A DNA stretch of 64,000 nt from Haladaptatus sp. R4 (GCF_001625445.1 NZ_LWHG01000021.1:248001-312000), one strand, 5' to 3'; shown: positions 43,708-53,127, numbered from the stretch's first letter. Program-made: numbers and translations. The notes: generated by a model not told the origin, from the letters alone.

Positions 43708-44561
43708 ATGGACGAGACCGAGGAGGAAACGGAAAGTCGCACGTCCTCCAACGTCGGTATTGCGCCCGACGGCGGAACTGAGGGCCTCAAAGCGAAGGTA
43801 AAGGAGTACATGACTCGCGACGTAGCGACGGTCTCCCCCGACGCGACCGTCGAAGAGGTCGCCCGGCGAATCGCCGAAAGCGACGGGCACAACGGATTTC
43901 CGGTCTGTGACGGACGGCGTGTCGAGGGATTCGTCAGCGCCCGCGACCTGTTGCTCGCCGACGAAAAGGAACCCATCTTCAAGGTGATGACGCAGGAACT
44001 CATCGTCGCACACCCGGACATGGTGGTCAACGACGCCGCGCGCGTCATCCTCCGTTCGGGCATTCAGAAACTCCCGGTCGTGGACGACGCGGGTAACCTC
44101 GTCGGCATCATCACCAACACGGACTTCATCCGCAGCCAAATCGAGCGCGTGACGCCGGAGAAGGTCGGCAAACTAATGCGAACGCTCGAATCAATCCACG
44201 ACACCGAAGTGACCCAGCGACGGCGAAAAGTACGGCTTGCCGACCTCGTGCCGACACAGGGGAAGGTGTACGCAGACGAGCTAGAAGGACGCGTGTACGA
44301 GATGGAACGCGGACTGGCCGAACCGCTCGTGGTCATCGAAAACGGTCACACGCTCCTGCTGGCGGACGGCCACCACCGGGCGAAGGCCGCGGACCGACTC
44401 GACATCGAGGAGATGGACGCCTACGTCATCATCACCGACCACCGGGTCGAACTCGGGATGGCTGAGAGGCGCGCAAGGAAGGGCTCGAAAGCATCGACGA
44501 CATCCAAGTCGTGGATTACGCACGCCATCCACTGATGGAGACGACGAAACGGTTGCAGTAA
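43708..44561 (+). pseudogene. CBS-domain protein with ParB-like C-terminus, frameshifted
   Basis: Two CBS domains (VKEYMTRDVATVSPDATVEE and VMTQELIVAHPDMVVNDAARV; PVVDDAGNLVGIITNTDF) are followed by a ParB/sulfiredoxin-like segment (GRVYEMERGLAEPLVVIENGHTLLLADGHHRAKAADRL). The annotated stop comes from a missing base near 44461-44480. Restored, the protein ends EGLESIDDIQVVDYARHPLMETTKRLQ, at TAA 44559-44561, 284 aa. CBS pairs usually bind adenosyl ligands. It lies 41 nt after the DHH gene. Confidence 0.82.
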
Positions 44562-44570
44562 TCACTCTAC

Positions 44571-44630
44571 GTCCACGACGTTCAGCTTACATCCACGACG
44601 TTCAGCTTACATCCACGACGTTCAGTTCCT
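44571..44630. repeat. 20-bp tandem repeat, nearly three copies, at a gene end
   Basis: Units at 44571-44590, 44591-44610 and 44611-44630, core tccacgacgttcagcttac. On the minus strand it spells the end of the HTH gene (ELNVVDV). Since 20 is not a multiple of three, the duplication sends the frame into a TGA at 44602-44604, so the protein ends ...ELNVVDVS; without the duplication the end would be ...ELNVVDVE. Confidence 0.9.
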
Positions 44631-45459
44631 CGTCGAGCGTCAGCGTCGGTGCGTCCTCCTCCGGTCCGACTTCGATACGAATTCGGTACGGGTCCTCCGA
44701 GACGACGTCCGTCTGAGTCTCGCTTCGAACGAAATCGAACGAGAGAAACGGGACTTCCCGCACGTCGATTCCCTGTTCGTAAAAGTACGAGACGATAGCG
44801 GGATGGCGGATGACCGAACTTTCGACGGGCAAGTGCATTCGCATCCAACAGGAATCACAGTCGATTCGTGTGACGAGGCTGTCGCCGTCCGTCCAGTGAG
44901 GTTTCTCCACGGACATCGACCCGCTACAGAGGAAACACGTCCCATCGACCGCCTTCTGGATGTGGTGTTGTGACTCCACGTTGGCGAACGCGACGATTTC
45001 CGAAACCGATCGGTTCGCGGCGGCCTGCGGCGGAACGCTCGTTTGGAATACCATGTCGTGTTCGTCACATTCGGTTCGCACGAGACCGTTCTCGTAGATG
45101 CCCGTCAAAGACCGCTCACACTGGGGACACGTGTGTTCGAGCGTCGCTGACCGCGACTCCGTTCGGTCGGTGAACGCCCCTTCCCGTATCGCTCCGACGA
45201 GTTTGAGTGCGGCGTATCGAGGATAGTACTTCCCGTCGCGTTTGACGACGAATCGATCACGGAGTTTCGAGAGGTGATAGTTGAACTGTCCAGCATCGGA
45301 AACGCCAACCGCTCGCCTGAGTTCCGCAAACGAAGGGCCGTCAGTTCCTTCGATAGTTGCCTCCTCCGCGAGCGCTTCGATGATGGCGACTCGCGTCTCG
45401 TCGGCGAACAGCGCGAACGCCTCTGCCGGTGGGAGCGACTCGGAATCGTCGTCGGTCAC
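44602..45459 (-). CDS. Winged-helix regulator with zinc-ribbon C-terminal domain
   Basis: A 285-aa protein. N-terminal ArsR-like winged helix: LFADETRVAIIEALAEEA, SFAELRRAVGVSDAGQFNYHLSKLRDRFVVKRDGKYY. Then a zinc-ribbon pair CPQCE and a CxxC set (CFLCSG, CDSCW). This resembles the haloarchaeal HTH-plus-DUF7351 regulators. Its C-terminus lies in a tandem duplication (44571-44630). It is divergent from the ABC exporter and may control it; that is inferred. Confidence 0.8.
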   Translation of the reverse strand: MTDDDSESLPPAEAFALFADETRVAIIEALAEEATIEGTDGPSFAELRRAVGVSDAGQFNYHLSKLRDRFVVKRDGKYYPRYAALKLVGAIREGAFTDRTESRSATLEHTCPQCERSLTGIYENGLVRTECDEHDMVFQTSVPPQAAANRSVSEIVAFANVESQHHIQKAVDGTCFLCSGSMSVEKPHWTDGDSLVTRIDCDSCWMRMHLPVESSVIRHPAIVSYFYEQGIDVREVPFLSFDFVRSETQTDVVSEDPYRIRIEVGPEEDAPTLTLDEELNVVDVS

Positions 45460-45561
45460 GGTTCACGGTTTTCGATCTTCTCGCATAACAGTTTCGTGTC
45501 AGAAATAATGCTGAAAGGCCGTTCTGGAAACGATTATATTGTCAACACGACAGGAAGACGT

Positions 45562-46614
45562 ATGAGCATCGAATCGCCCCGAGCGGAGTCGAAAGCCGAC
45601 GAGGCGACGGGAGCGAACGGAGAAGCGGCAACGGGAACGACGGAGGGCGAGACGGAATCCATCCTCCGCGTCGAAAACCTGCAGAAACGATACGGGGACG
45701 GGGTGGATGCGGTCACTGCCGTTGACGGCGTCTCGTTCGACGTGGAGCGGGGGTCCGTCGTCGGACTGCTCGGTCCGAACGGGGCAGGGAAGACGACGAC
45801 CATCAAATCGATCCTCGGACTGATCATTCCCTCCGGCGGTCGGGTGATCGTCGACGGTATCGACGTACACGCCGACACGAAGCGAGCATATCGTCACGTC
45901 GGCGCGATGCTGGAGGGCGCACGCAACGTTTACTGGCGACTGACCGTCCGGGAGAATTTGGATTTCTTCGCGGCGCTGGCCGGGCAACGTCCCGCCGATA
46001 CCCGCGAGCGTCACGACCAACTCCTCGACCAGTTCGACCTCTCGGACAAGGCCGACACCGCGGTTCGAGAACTGTCCCGCGGGATGAAACAGAAGGTGTC
46101 GCTCGCCTGCACGCTGGCCCGCGACGTGGACGTCGTCTTCCTCGACGAACCGACCCTCGGGTTGGACGTCGAGAGTTCGCTCGAACTGCGGGCCGAACTC
46201 CGCAATCTGGCTGACGAAACGGGAACGACCGTCCTCCTTTCGAGCCACGACATGGATGTCATCGAAGACATCTGCGACCGCGTCATCATCATGAGCGACG
46301 GTCACGTCGTCGCCGACGACAGCCCCGACAACCTGCTCGATCTATTCCACACACAGGCCTACGCGGTGCAGGTGGCGAGCGAGATTTCCGCTGCGACGCG
46401 TCGCCATCTCGAAGACGCGTTCGACGCGACGGAGTTCGAACGGCAGGCCGACCGCGAGCGGTTCGTCGTCTCCGTGACGGGCGACGAATTCTACGAGTTG
46501 GCCGACTGCCTCCGCGAGAACGGTCTCACGGTCGCGTCGATGGCGTCCGTCGAACCCGATCTGGAGGACGTGTTCCTCAGCATCACCGACGACACAGGAG
46601 GTGAGGGCGCGTGA
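45562..46614 (+). CDS. ABC transporter ATP-binding protein (ABC-2 type)
   Basis: A 350-aa protein. Start at ATG 45562 (MSIESPRAESKADEATG); the longer frame runs upstream into the divergent regulator. Walker A GPNGAGKTTT, signature ELSRGMKQKVSLA, Walker B VVFLDEPTLGLD, switch His in LLSSHDMDVIE. A ~45-residue N-terminal acidic extension precedes the domain. It partners the next gene, overlapping it by 4 nt. Confidence 0.9.
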   Translation: MSIESPRAESKADEATGANGEAATGTTEGETESILRVENLQKRYGDGVDAVTAVDGVSFDVERGSVVGLLGPNGAGKTTTIKSILGLIIPSGGRVIVDGIDVHADTKRAYRHVGAMLEGARNVYWRLTVRENLDFFAALAGQRPADTRERHDQLLDQFDLSDKADTAVRELSRGMKQKVSLACTLARDVDVVFLDEPTLGLDVESSLELRAELRNLADETGTTVLLSSHDMDVIEDICDRVIIMSDGHVVADDSPDNLLDLFHTQAYAVQVASEISAATRRHLEDAFDATEFERQADRERFVVSVTGDEFYELADCLRENGLTVASMASVEPDLEDVFLSITDDTGGEGA

Positions 46615-47444
46615 GCTACGGGTCTGAAGGGTCGAACGCGGCGTCGGATTCGGACGTCGCCGGGGTGCTGACGCTCTTCGCGGCCGTCCTCCGCAAGCGC
46701 GTGCTTCTCTTGGTTCGCTATCCGATGAACACGCTCGCACAGATCGTGACCGTCTACCTCTTCTTCGCCGTTATCTTCTTCGGCGGGAAGGCGGCCGCCG
46801 GGAGCATCGGCGCTGCGAGCGCACTCTCCGGCACGTTCGGGGGTCTCATCGTCGGGTGGTTCCTGTGGACGATGGCGCTGGCGGCGTACTTCAGCCTCGC
46901 AACGAGCATCACCCGCGAGGCACAGTGGGGCACGCTCGAACAGTTGTACATGTCCCCGTACGGATTCGGGGCGGTGATGGTGTCGAGCGTCGTCGCGTAC
47001 CTCCTCGAAAGCATGCTGTGGGGCGCGATCATCCTCCCGCTGATGCTCGTGACGACCGGGCAGCACCTCGCCGTCGATCTGCTGACCGTCGTTCCCATCG
47101 TCGTCCTGACGCTGCTTCCCGTGGTCGGCATCGGGTTTGTCTTCGCCGGACTCGCGCTGTTGTACAAGCGCATCGAAAACGTCTCGCAGTTGATGCAGTT
47201 CGTCCTCATCGGCCTCATCGCGGCCCCCGTGGCCGACTTCGAACCGCTCCGCTACCTCCCGCTGGTGCAGGGAAGCGCGATGCTTCAGCGAGCGATGCAG
47301 AACGGGGTCCGTCTGTGGCAGTTTCCCGCGACCGACCTCGCTATCCTCGTCGCCGCCGCGGTCGGTTACTGTCTGCTCGGCTTCTACGTCTTCACGCTGG
47401 CCGCGCGCCGCGCTCGACGACAGGGCGTGTTGGGCCACTACTGA
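46611..47444 (+). CDS. ABC-2 family transporter permease
   Basis: A 277-aa membrane protein starting with GTG 46611 (overlaps the ATPase stop). About six hydrophobic segments; ABC-2 elements such as EAQWGTLEQLYMSPYGFG and the final LGFYVFTLAARRARRQG. It exports an unknown substrate with the ATPase. Confidence 0.87.
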   Translation: MSYGSEGSNAASDSDVAGVLTLFAAVLRKRVLLLVRYPMNTLAQIVTVYLFFAVIFFGGKAAAGSIGAASALSGTFGGLIVGWFLWTMALAAYFSLATSITREAQWGTLEQLYMSPYGFGAVMVSSVVAYLLESMLWGAIILPLMLVTTGQHLAVDLLTVVPIVVLTLLPVVGIGFVFAGLALLYKRIENVSQLMQFVLIGLIAAPVADFEPLRYLPLVQGSAMLQRAMQNGVRLWQFPATDLAILVAAAVGYCLLGFYVFTLAARRARRQGVLGHY

Positions 47445-47460
47445 CCGTTCCCCCTTCCTG

Positions 47461-47526
47461 CCGACACATCGTTCCCACCGTTCCGACACATCGTTCCCAC
47501 CGTTCCGACACATCGTTCCTACCGTT
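47461..47526. repeat. 22-bp tandem repeat, three copies
   Basis: ccgacacatcgttcccaccg plus tt, at 47461-47482, 47483-47504 and 47505-47526 (third copy with one change), then partly continued (ccgtcacgtcg). It lies just after the permease stop, between two genes. No spacers, so it is not a CRISPR array. It may be a minisatellite or a binding array. Confidence 0.9.
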
Positions 47527-47578
47527 CCGTCACGTCGTCGCCGACAGGTACAACTCTTCTCGCTCCCCACCGAAATTC

Positions 47579-47845
47579 ATGCCCGGCGAGAGCGACGACC
47601 CGAGGGCCATCCGCGCCGTCGCGGTCCACGCCGACGACGTGGTGACCGCGCTCGAAGCCACCGAGCGCGGCCGGGAGGCGGTGCTCCGGATCACGGCCCC
47701 GTTCGCCGGACGGGTGCGCGCCCGTCTCCACGTCGTGCAGGCGACGGAACCGGCGGACGACGGCCACGGCGGTCCCGCTCCGATTCGAATCCCACCGCGA
47801 AAGCTCGTGACGGCGGACGCGACCACCGTATCCACGGGTCGATGA
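47579..47845 (+). CDS. Small haloarchaeal protein of unknown function, 88 aa
   Basis: Starts at the ATG 47579 (MPGESDDPRAIRAVAVHADD). An alpha/beta pattern with VVTALEATERGREAVLRITAPFAGRVRARLHV. Its codon use fits the host. The next small gene follows 13 nt later, so they may be co-expressed before the mutase gene. No function is proposed. Confidence 0.65.
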   Translation: MPGESDDPRAIRAVAVHADDVVTALEATERGREAVLRITAPFAGRVRARLHVVQATEPADDGHGGPAPIRIPPRKLVTADATTVSTGR

Positions 47846-47858
47846 TACCGATCCGAGT

Positions 47859-48020
47859 ATGGACGATTCTTCGACCGAGTACGACGTGGAAGCCCACCAC
47901 GAGCGCCACGCGGCGGCGATAGACGGGTGGCGCGAGGACGTTCGTGGGTGCTTCGTCGATTCGGTGGCGTTGACGACGGAAACCGGACCGCATCGCGTTC
48001 GCGTCTCCGTTCTCGGGTGA
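47859..48020 (+). CDS. Small acidic protein of unknown function, 53 aa
   Basis: ATG 47859 (MDDSSTEYDVEAHHERHAAA), then IDGWREDVRGCFVDSVALTT and a strand-rich end (HRVRVSVLG). The codon use and acidic character fit the genome. No family recognised. It sits between the 88-aa gene and the mutase. Confidence 0.55.
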   Translation: MDDSSTEYDVEAHHERHAAAIDGWREDVRGCFVDSVALTTETGPHRVRVSVLG

Positions 48021-48118
48021 GGACCCGAATCGGGGACACGTCGTCGAGAACGACCCTCCTCACGTCGCACGAATCGCTCACCGAATCCTTAATGAATTCC
48101 CCGGCAGAAATTACGACC

Positions 48119-49819
48119 ATGTACGACGAGGATGACCTGCGGGAGATCCGGCAGGGAAAAGAGGAGTGGGAGGAGGATACTCGTTCTCCTGTATTGGAGC
48201 GGTTCGGCGAGCGGAAAGAGCGGTTCGCGACCGTCTCGAACCTCGAAGTCGAGGACCTGTACGACCCGTCCGACGTGGGCGACATCGACTACGAGGAGGA
48301 GTTGGGCTACCCCGGCGAGGACCCGTACACGCGCGGCGTCTACCCGACGATGTACCGCGGTCGGACGTGGACCATGCGCCAGTTCGCCGGGTTCGGGACG
48401 GCCGAGGAGACCAACGACCGGTTCCACTACCTCATCGAGAACGGCCAGACCGGCCTCTCGACTGCCTTCGACATGCCGAGCCTGATGGGCAAGGACTCGG
48501 ACGACCCGCTGTCGGACGGTGAGGTCGGCAAGGAAGGCGTGGCGGTGGACACCCTCCGCGACATGGAAATCCTCTTCGACGGCATCGACCTGGATGAAGT
48601 TTCGACCAGTTTCACCATCAACCCGAGCGCGCCGGTCATCTTCGCCATGTACGTCGCGCTGGCCGACCAGCAGGGCGTCCCCCGCGACGAGATTCGCGGC
48701 ACGTTCCAGAACGACATGCTGAAGGAGTTCATCGCACAGAAGGAGTGGGTCATCCCGCCGGAACCGTCGCTCCACACCGTCACCGACACCGTCGAGTTCG
48801 CGGTGGAGGAGACGCCGAACATCAAACCCATCTCGATTTCGGGCTACCACATCCGCGAGGCCGGTTCGACGGCGGTGCAGGAACTCGCCTTCACCCTCGC
48901 CGACGGTTTCGCCTACGTGGAGGACGCGATGGAGCGTGGACTGGACGTCGACGAGTTCGCGCCCCAACTCTCCTTTTTCTTCAACTCGCACAACTCCATC
49001 TTCGAGGAGGTGGCGAAGTTCCGGGCCGCCCGTCGCATCTACTCGACCGTGATGGACGAGTGGTACGGCGCGGAGTCCGAGAAGTCGAAACAGCTCAAGT
49101 TCCACACCCAGACGGCCGGGCAGTCGTTGACCGCCCAACAGCCGCTGAACAACATCGTCCGCGTGACGATTCAGGCGCTGGCTGGCGTCCTCGGCGGCAC
49201 CCAGAGCCTCCACACGAACAGCTTCGACGAGGCGCTGGCGCTCCCGAGCGAGCAGGCGGTCCGCGTCGCCCTGCGAACCCAGCAGATCATCGCCGAGGAG
49301 AGCGGCGCGGCGGACATCATCGACCCGCTCGGCGGCAGTTTCGCCGTCGAGTCGCTGACCGAAGAGGTGGAGGAAAAGACGATGGCCTACATCGAGGAGA
49401 TCAAGGAGATGGGCGACGGTTCGGTGCGAGACGGCGTCCTCGAAGGCATCGACCGCGGCTACTTCCACCGCGAGATTCAGGAGGCCTCCTACGAGTACCA
49501 GGAGCGCGTCGAGGACGGCGAGGAGATCGTCGTCGGCGTCAACAAGTACGACATCGAGGAGGACACGAAACCGGACATCCTGCAGGTGGACGAGGAGACC
49601 CAGAACCGCCAACTCGCCCGGTTGGAGGAGGTCAAGGAGGAGCGCGACGACGACGCCGTCGAAGCGGCGCTCGACGACCTCCAAGACGCCATCGACGACG
49701 ACGAAAACGTCATGCCGGCCATCGTTGACGCGGTGAAGGAGTACGCCACGATGGGCGAGATCATGGCCGTGTTCGAGGCCGAACACGGCGCGTATCAGGA
49801 GAAGATCGGACTGGCGTAA
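48119..49819 (+). CDS. mcmA1: Methylmalonyl-CoA mutase, catalytic (alpha) subunit
   Basis: A 566-aa protein. Start at ATG 48119 (MYDEDDLREIRQGKEEWEED); the longer frame upstream overlaps the small gene and lacks homology. Typical features: YPGEDPYTRGVYPTMYRGRTWTMRQFAGFG, GLSTAFDMPSLMG, YHIREAGSTAVQELAFTLADG, TQTAGQSLTAQQPLNNIVRVT. No B12-binding domain is present, so it works with a separate small subunit, as in other haloarchaea. It isomerises methylmalonyl-CoA and succinyl-CoA. A MeaB partner gene ends at the window start. Confidence 0.95.
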   Translation: MYDEDDLREIRQGKEEWEEDTRSPVLERFGERKERFATVSNLEVEDLYDPSDVGDIDYEEELGYPGEDPYTRGVYPTMYRGRTWTMRQFAGFGTAEETNDRFHYLIENGQTGLSTAFDMPSLMGKDSDDPLSDGEVGKEGVAVDTLRDMEILFDGIDLDEVSTSFTINPSAPVIFAMYVALADQQGVPRDEIRGTFQNDMLKEFIAQKEWVIPPEPSLHTVTDTVEFAVEETPNIKPISISGYHIREAGSTAVQELAFTLADGFAYVEDAMERGLDVDEFAPQLSFFFNSHNSIFEEVAKFRAARRIYSTVMDEWYGAESEKSKQLKFHTQTAGQSLTAQQPLNNIVRVTIQALAGVLGGTQSLHTNSFDEALALPSEQAVRVALRTQQIIAEESGAADIIDPLGGSFAVESLTEEVEEKTMAYIEEIKEMGDGSVRDGVLEGIDRGYFHREIQEASYEYQERVEDGEEIVVGVNKYDIEEDTKPDILQVDEETQNRQLARLEEVKEERDDDAVEAALDDLQDAIDDDENVMPAIVDAVKEYATMGEIMAVFEAEHGAYQEKIGLA

Positions 49820-49877
49820 CGCGGCACGAGCGAATCGATCCCGGAAGCTTCATTTTATGGAGATTTGTCGTGAGAAC

Positions 49878-50057
49878 ATGGACGTTGACGAGCTCTTGAT
49901 GCCGATCATCGGACTCCAGTGCACGCTACTCGCCGTCTTCCTCGTCGTCGCGTTTCCCCATACACTGTGGGTGTGGCTCTCCTTTCTCCTCGTTGTCATC
50001 GGGACGGTGTTCACGATCGGATGGGCAGTCGCGCCACGGGATTCCGAAGCGGGATGA
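49878..50057 (+). CDS. Small membrane protein, 59 aa
   Basis: The ATG at 49878 (MDVDELLMPIIG) is preferred over 49857 because a TATA-like TTTTATG at 49852-49858 sits about 23 nt upstream, giving a leaderless message. Two hydrophobic segments (CTLLAVFLVVAFPHTLWVWLSFLLVVIGTVFTIGWAV). No family recognised. Confidence 0.55.
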   Translation: MDVDELLMPIIGLQCTLLAVFLVVAFPHTLWVWLSFLLVVIGTVFTIGWAVAPRDSEAG

Positions 50058-50113
50058 AACGAGCGTGTTTCGGCGGGACGATTTTTATCCATCGAGTGCC
50101 ATAGGTCGAACCC

Positions 50114-50941
50114 ATGGAAGTCGCGATTCTCACGGTCGGCGACGAGATCCTCGCGGGGGACACGGTGAACACGAACGCGACGTGGTTAGCGGCGGAGATC
50201 CACGACAGGGGTGGGTCGGTTCGCCGAATCATGACCGTTCCCGACGACATCGAAATCATCGCGGACCGGGTCCGCGAGTGGCACGAATCGTTCGACGCCG
50301 TCATCGTCACCGGCGGTCTCGGCGGAACACCTGACGACGTGACGATGGACGCGGTTGCGATGGCGCTCGACCGAGAACCAGTCCTCGACACCGAGGTGCG
50401 GGATGCGCTCAAGGAGAAAACGCGGAAATTCGTCGAGAAAAACCCCGAGTTGACCGACGAGTACGAACTCGACCTGAGCGCCGACGAGGCGGCCGAACTT
50501 CCGAAGGGTGGCCGACCGCTCGTGACTGACGCGGGGTGGGCACCCGGTTGTGCGGTGGCGAACGTCTACGTCTTCCCGGGCATCCCGCGCGAGATGAAGG
50601 CCATGTTCGAACTCGTCGCGGACGAGTTCGGCGGCGACGTCGTCTCCGAAACGATGTACACGCCCGCACCCGAGGGAGCGCTCGGCGGGACGCTCGAAGC
50701 GGCGCGGGACCGGTTCGACGTCGCCATCGGAAGCTATCCGGGCCGGGACGACGATCCCGGACGCCTGAAGGTGACGTCGACGGACGCCGACGAGGTCGCC
50801 GCCGCTGCCGCGTGGTTGCGAGAGAATGTCGAGACTTTGACAAACACGACGAATCCGGATGAAGTGGCCGATGAAGGGGGACCAGTGGACGACGAAAACG
50901 GTGGAAAATCGAGTGAAGCGACAGAGTCGAAGCGGCAGTAG
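50114..50941 (+). CDS. Molybdopterin-binding-fold protein, CinA-like
   Basis: A 275-aa protein with the MoCF-biosynthesis/CinA-N fold: VAILTVGDEILAGDTVNTNATWLA, TGGLGGTPDDVTMDAVA, AGWAPGCAVANVYVFPGIPREMKAMFE. It resembles archaeal CinA-N proteins (nicotinamide-nucleotide metabolism or a related reaction); the CinA C-terminal amidase domain is absent. The last 30 residues are a disordered acidic tail. Confidence 0.85.
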   Translation: MEVAILTVGDEILAGDTVNTNATWLAAEIHDRGGSVRRIMTVPDDIEIIADRVREWHESFDAVIVTGGLGGTPDDVTMDAVAMALDREPVLDTEVRDALKEKTRKFVEKNPELTDEYELDLSADEAAELPKGGRPLVTDAGWAPGCAVANVYVFPGIPREMKAMFELVADEFGGDVVSETMYTPAPEGALGGTLEAARDRFDVAIGSYPGRDDDPGRLKVTSTDADEVAAAAAWLRENVETLTNTTNPDEVADEGGPVDDENGGKSSEATESKRQ

Positions 50942-51009
50942 TTTTCATCGCGTTCCGAAGTCTGAATTTTACTTTCTCTTCCCGAAATGGTCGGCGAACG
51001 TAGCATATC

Positions 51010-51040
51010 TTTATACCACTCCTTAAAGCATGCTAGCATG
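51010..51040 (+). promoter_or_regulatory. TATA box and palindrome before acetyl-CoA synthetase
   Basis: TTTATA at 51010-51015, then the perfect palindrome CATGCTAGCATG at 51029-51040, where transcription should start. The ATG is at 51046. The palindrome is a candidate operator; the regulator is unknown. Confidence 0.5.
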
Positions 51041-51045
51041 GGCAT

Positions 51046-53016
51046 ATGTCAGACGATACCGTGGAACTCGAAGCGCGGCTCGAAGAGGCAGAATCGTTCG
51101 AGCCACCGGAATCATTCGTTGAACAGGCAAACGTCTCGGACCCCGAGATTTACGACGAGTTCGAAGAGAACTGGCCGGGGGCGTGGGAGCGTGCGGCCGA
51201 CTTGCTCGATTGGTACGAGGACTACGACACCGTTCTCGACGACAGCGACGCTCCATTTTATAAGTGGTTCACCGGCGGGTCGCTGAACGCCTCCTACAAC
51301 TGTCTCGACCGACACCTCGACGAGCGGGGAGACGAGACGGCGATCGAATGGATCGGAGAACTGGGTGAGACACGAACCTACACGTACGAGGAACTCCACC
51401 GCGAGGTGAACGAGTTCGCGGCGGCACTTCGTGAGGTCGGCGTCGGCGAGGACGACGTCGTCACGATGTACATGCCGATGATTCCCGAACTCCCCATCGC
51501 CATGCTGGCCTGTGCGCGAATCGGCGCACCACACAGCGTCGTCTTCGCGGGCTTCTCGGCCGACGCGCTCGCCACGCGGATGAAGAGCGCGGCTTCGGAG
51601 CACCTCATCACCTGCGACGGCTACTACCGCCGTGGGGACCCGCTTCACCACAAGGAGAAGGCCGACAAGGGTCTCTCGCAGGTCGGTCACGACGTGGATA
51701 CGATCGTCGTGGACCGACTCGGCGACGAGTACGACCACCCGATGAAAGAAGAGGAGTACGACTACGCCGACCTCGTGGACGAACAGGAGGGTACGGAGGT
51801 CGAACCCGTCCAGCGTGACGCCGAGGACATGCTGTTCCTGATGTACACCTCCGGAACGACCGGGGAGCCGAAAGGCGTCAAACACACCACGGCGGGTTAC
51901 CTCTCGTACGTCTCGTGGACCTCGCACGCCGTCCTCGACATCAAACCCGAGGATACCTACTGGTGTGCGGCGGACATCGGGTGGATCACCGGCCACTCCT
52001 ACATCGTGTACGGGCCGCTCTCGCTCGGGACGACGAGCGTGATGTACGAGGGAACGCCGGACTACCCGGAGAAGGACCGCCTCTGGGAAATCGTCGAGGA
52101 CTACGGTGTGGACATCTACTACACCGCGCCGACGGCGATTCGGTCGTACATGAAGTGGGGACGCGAGTACCCCGAAAAGCACGACCTCTCCAGCCTTCGA
52201 CTGCTCGGGACGGTGGGCGAACCCATCAACCCGCGCGCGTGGAAGTGGTATTACAAGCACATCGGCCACGAGGACTGTCCCATCGTGGACACGTGGTGGC
52301 AGACCGAGACGGGCGGGATGATGATAACGACGCTCCCCGCCCTCGGAACGATGAAACCCGGCAGTGCCGGACCGCCGCTTCCGGGCATCGACGCACAGAT
52401 CGTGGACACGAAAGGGGAAACGATCCAAGCGGGACGGGCGGGCTATCTCACGGTCCAGAAACCGTGGCCGGGAATGCTCCGCACCGTCTACAAGAACGAC
52501 GACCGCTACATCAGCGAATACTGGCGGGAGTACTCCGACCCCGACGCCGACGAGTGGGTGTATTTCCCCGAGGACGGCGCGAAGCTAGACGAGGACGGCT
52601 ACATCACCGTTCTCGGACGTGTCGACGACGTCATCAACGTCTCCGGACACCGTCTCGGAACGATGGAGATCGAGAGCGCCATCGTCGGCGTGAAGGGCGT
52701 GGCGGAGGCGGCCGTCGTCGGTGGCCACCACGACCTGAAAGGCGAAGCGGTGTACGCCTACGTCATCACCGAGGAGGGCTACGACGGTGACGATGAACTC
52801 TACGACCGCATCGTGGAAGGCGTCGAAGACGGCATCGGACCGATCGCACGGCCCGAGGATATCATCTTCACGCCCGAACTGCCGAAGACGCGGTCGGGCA
52901 AGATCATGCGACGCCTGCTGGAGGACATCGCCAACGAGGACGAACTCGGTGACACCTCCACGCTCCGGAACCCGGACGTCGTGGAGGACATTCAGGGCAA
53001 GGTCCAAGACAGTTAA
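51046..53016 (+). CDS. acs: Acetyl-CoA synthetase
   Basis: A 656-aa AMP-forming enzyme: P-loop YTSGTTGEPKGVKHTTAGY, DTWWQTETGGMM, GRVDDVINVSGHRLGTMEIESA, and the C-terminal catalytic Lys in PKTRSGKIMRR. It activates acetate with ATP and CoA. Start ATG 51046 follows a clear promoter. It is followed by two acetate-transporter-like genes, so acetate use is the likely theme of this region. Confidence 0.95.
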   Translation: MSDDTVELEARLEEAESFEPPESFVEQANVSDPEIYDEFEENWPGAWERAADLLDWYEDYDTVLDDSDAPFYKWFTGGSLNASYNCLDRHLDERGDETAIEWIGELGETRTYTYEELHREVNEFAAALREVGVGEDDVVTMYMPMIPELPIAMLACARIGAPHSVVFAGFSADALATRMKSAASEHLITCDGYYRRGDPLHHKEKADKGLSQVGHDVDTIVVDRLGDEYDHPMKEEEYDYADLVDEQEGTEVEPVQRDAEDMLFLMYTSGTTGEPKGVKHTTAGYLSYVSWTSHAVLDIKPEDTYWCAADIGWITGHSYIVYGPLSLGTTSVMYEGTPDYPEKDRLWEIVEDYGVDIYYTAPTAIRSYMKWGREYPEKHDLSSLRLLGTVGEPINPRAWKWYYKHIGHEDCPIVDTWWQTETGGMMITTLPALGTMKPGSAGPPLPGIDAQIVDTKGETIQAGRAGYLTVQKPWPGMLRTVYKNDDRYISEYWREYSDPDADEWVYFPEDGAKLDEDGYITVLGRVDDVINVSGHRLGTMEIESAIVGVKGVAEAAVVGGHHDLKGEAVYAYVITEEGYDGDDELYDRIVEGVEDGIGPIARPEDIIFTPELPKTRSGKIMRRLLEDIANEDELGDTSTLRNPDVVEDIQGKVQDS

Positions 53017-53127
53017 ACGGCGGCGTCGTCGCGGCAAATTTCTCGATTGTTTTTCGGTCGTGTACTCCTTCTTAAACAAACATTATATATGAATTGCGGA
53101 TAACAACTAAAGGAGTGGTGCTAACGA

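Noticed and set aside
47461-47526. 22-bp repeats as a CRISPR array
   Set aside because: The units are directly adjacent with no spacers.
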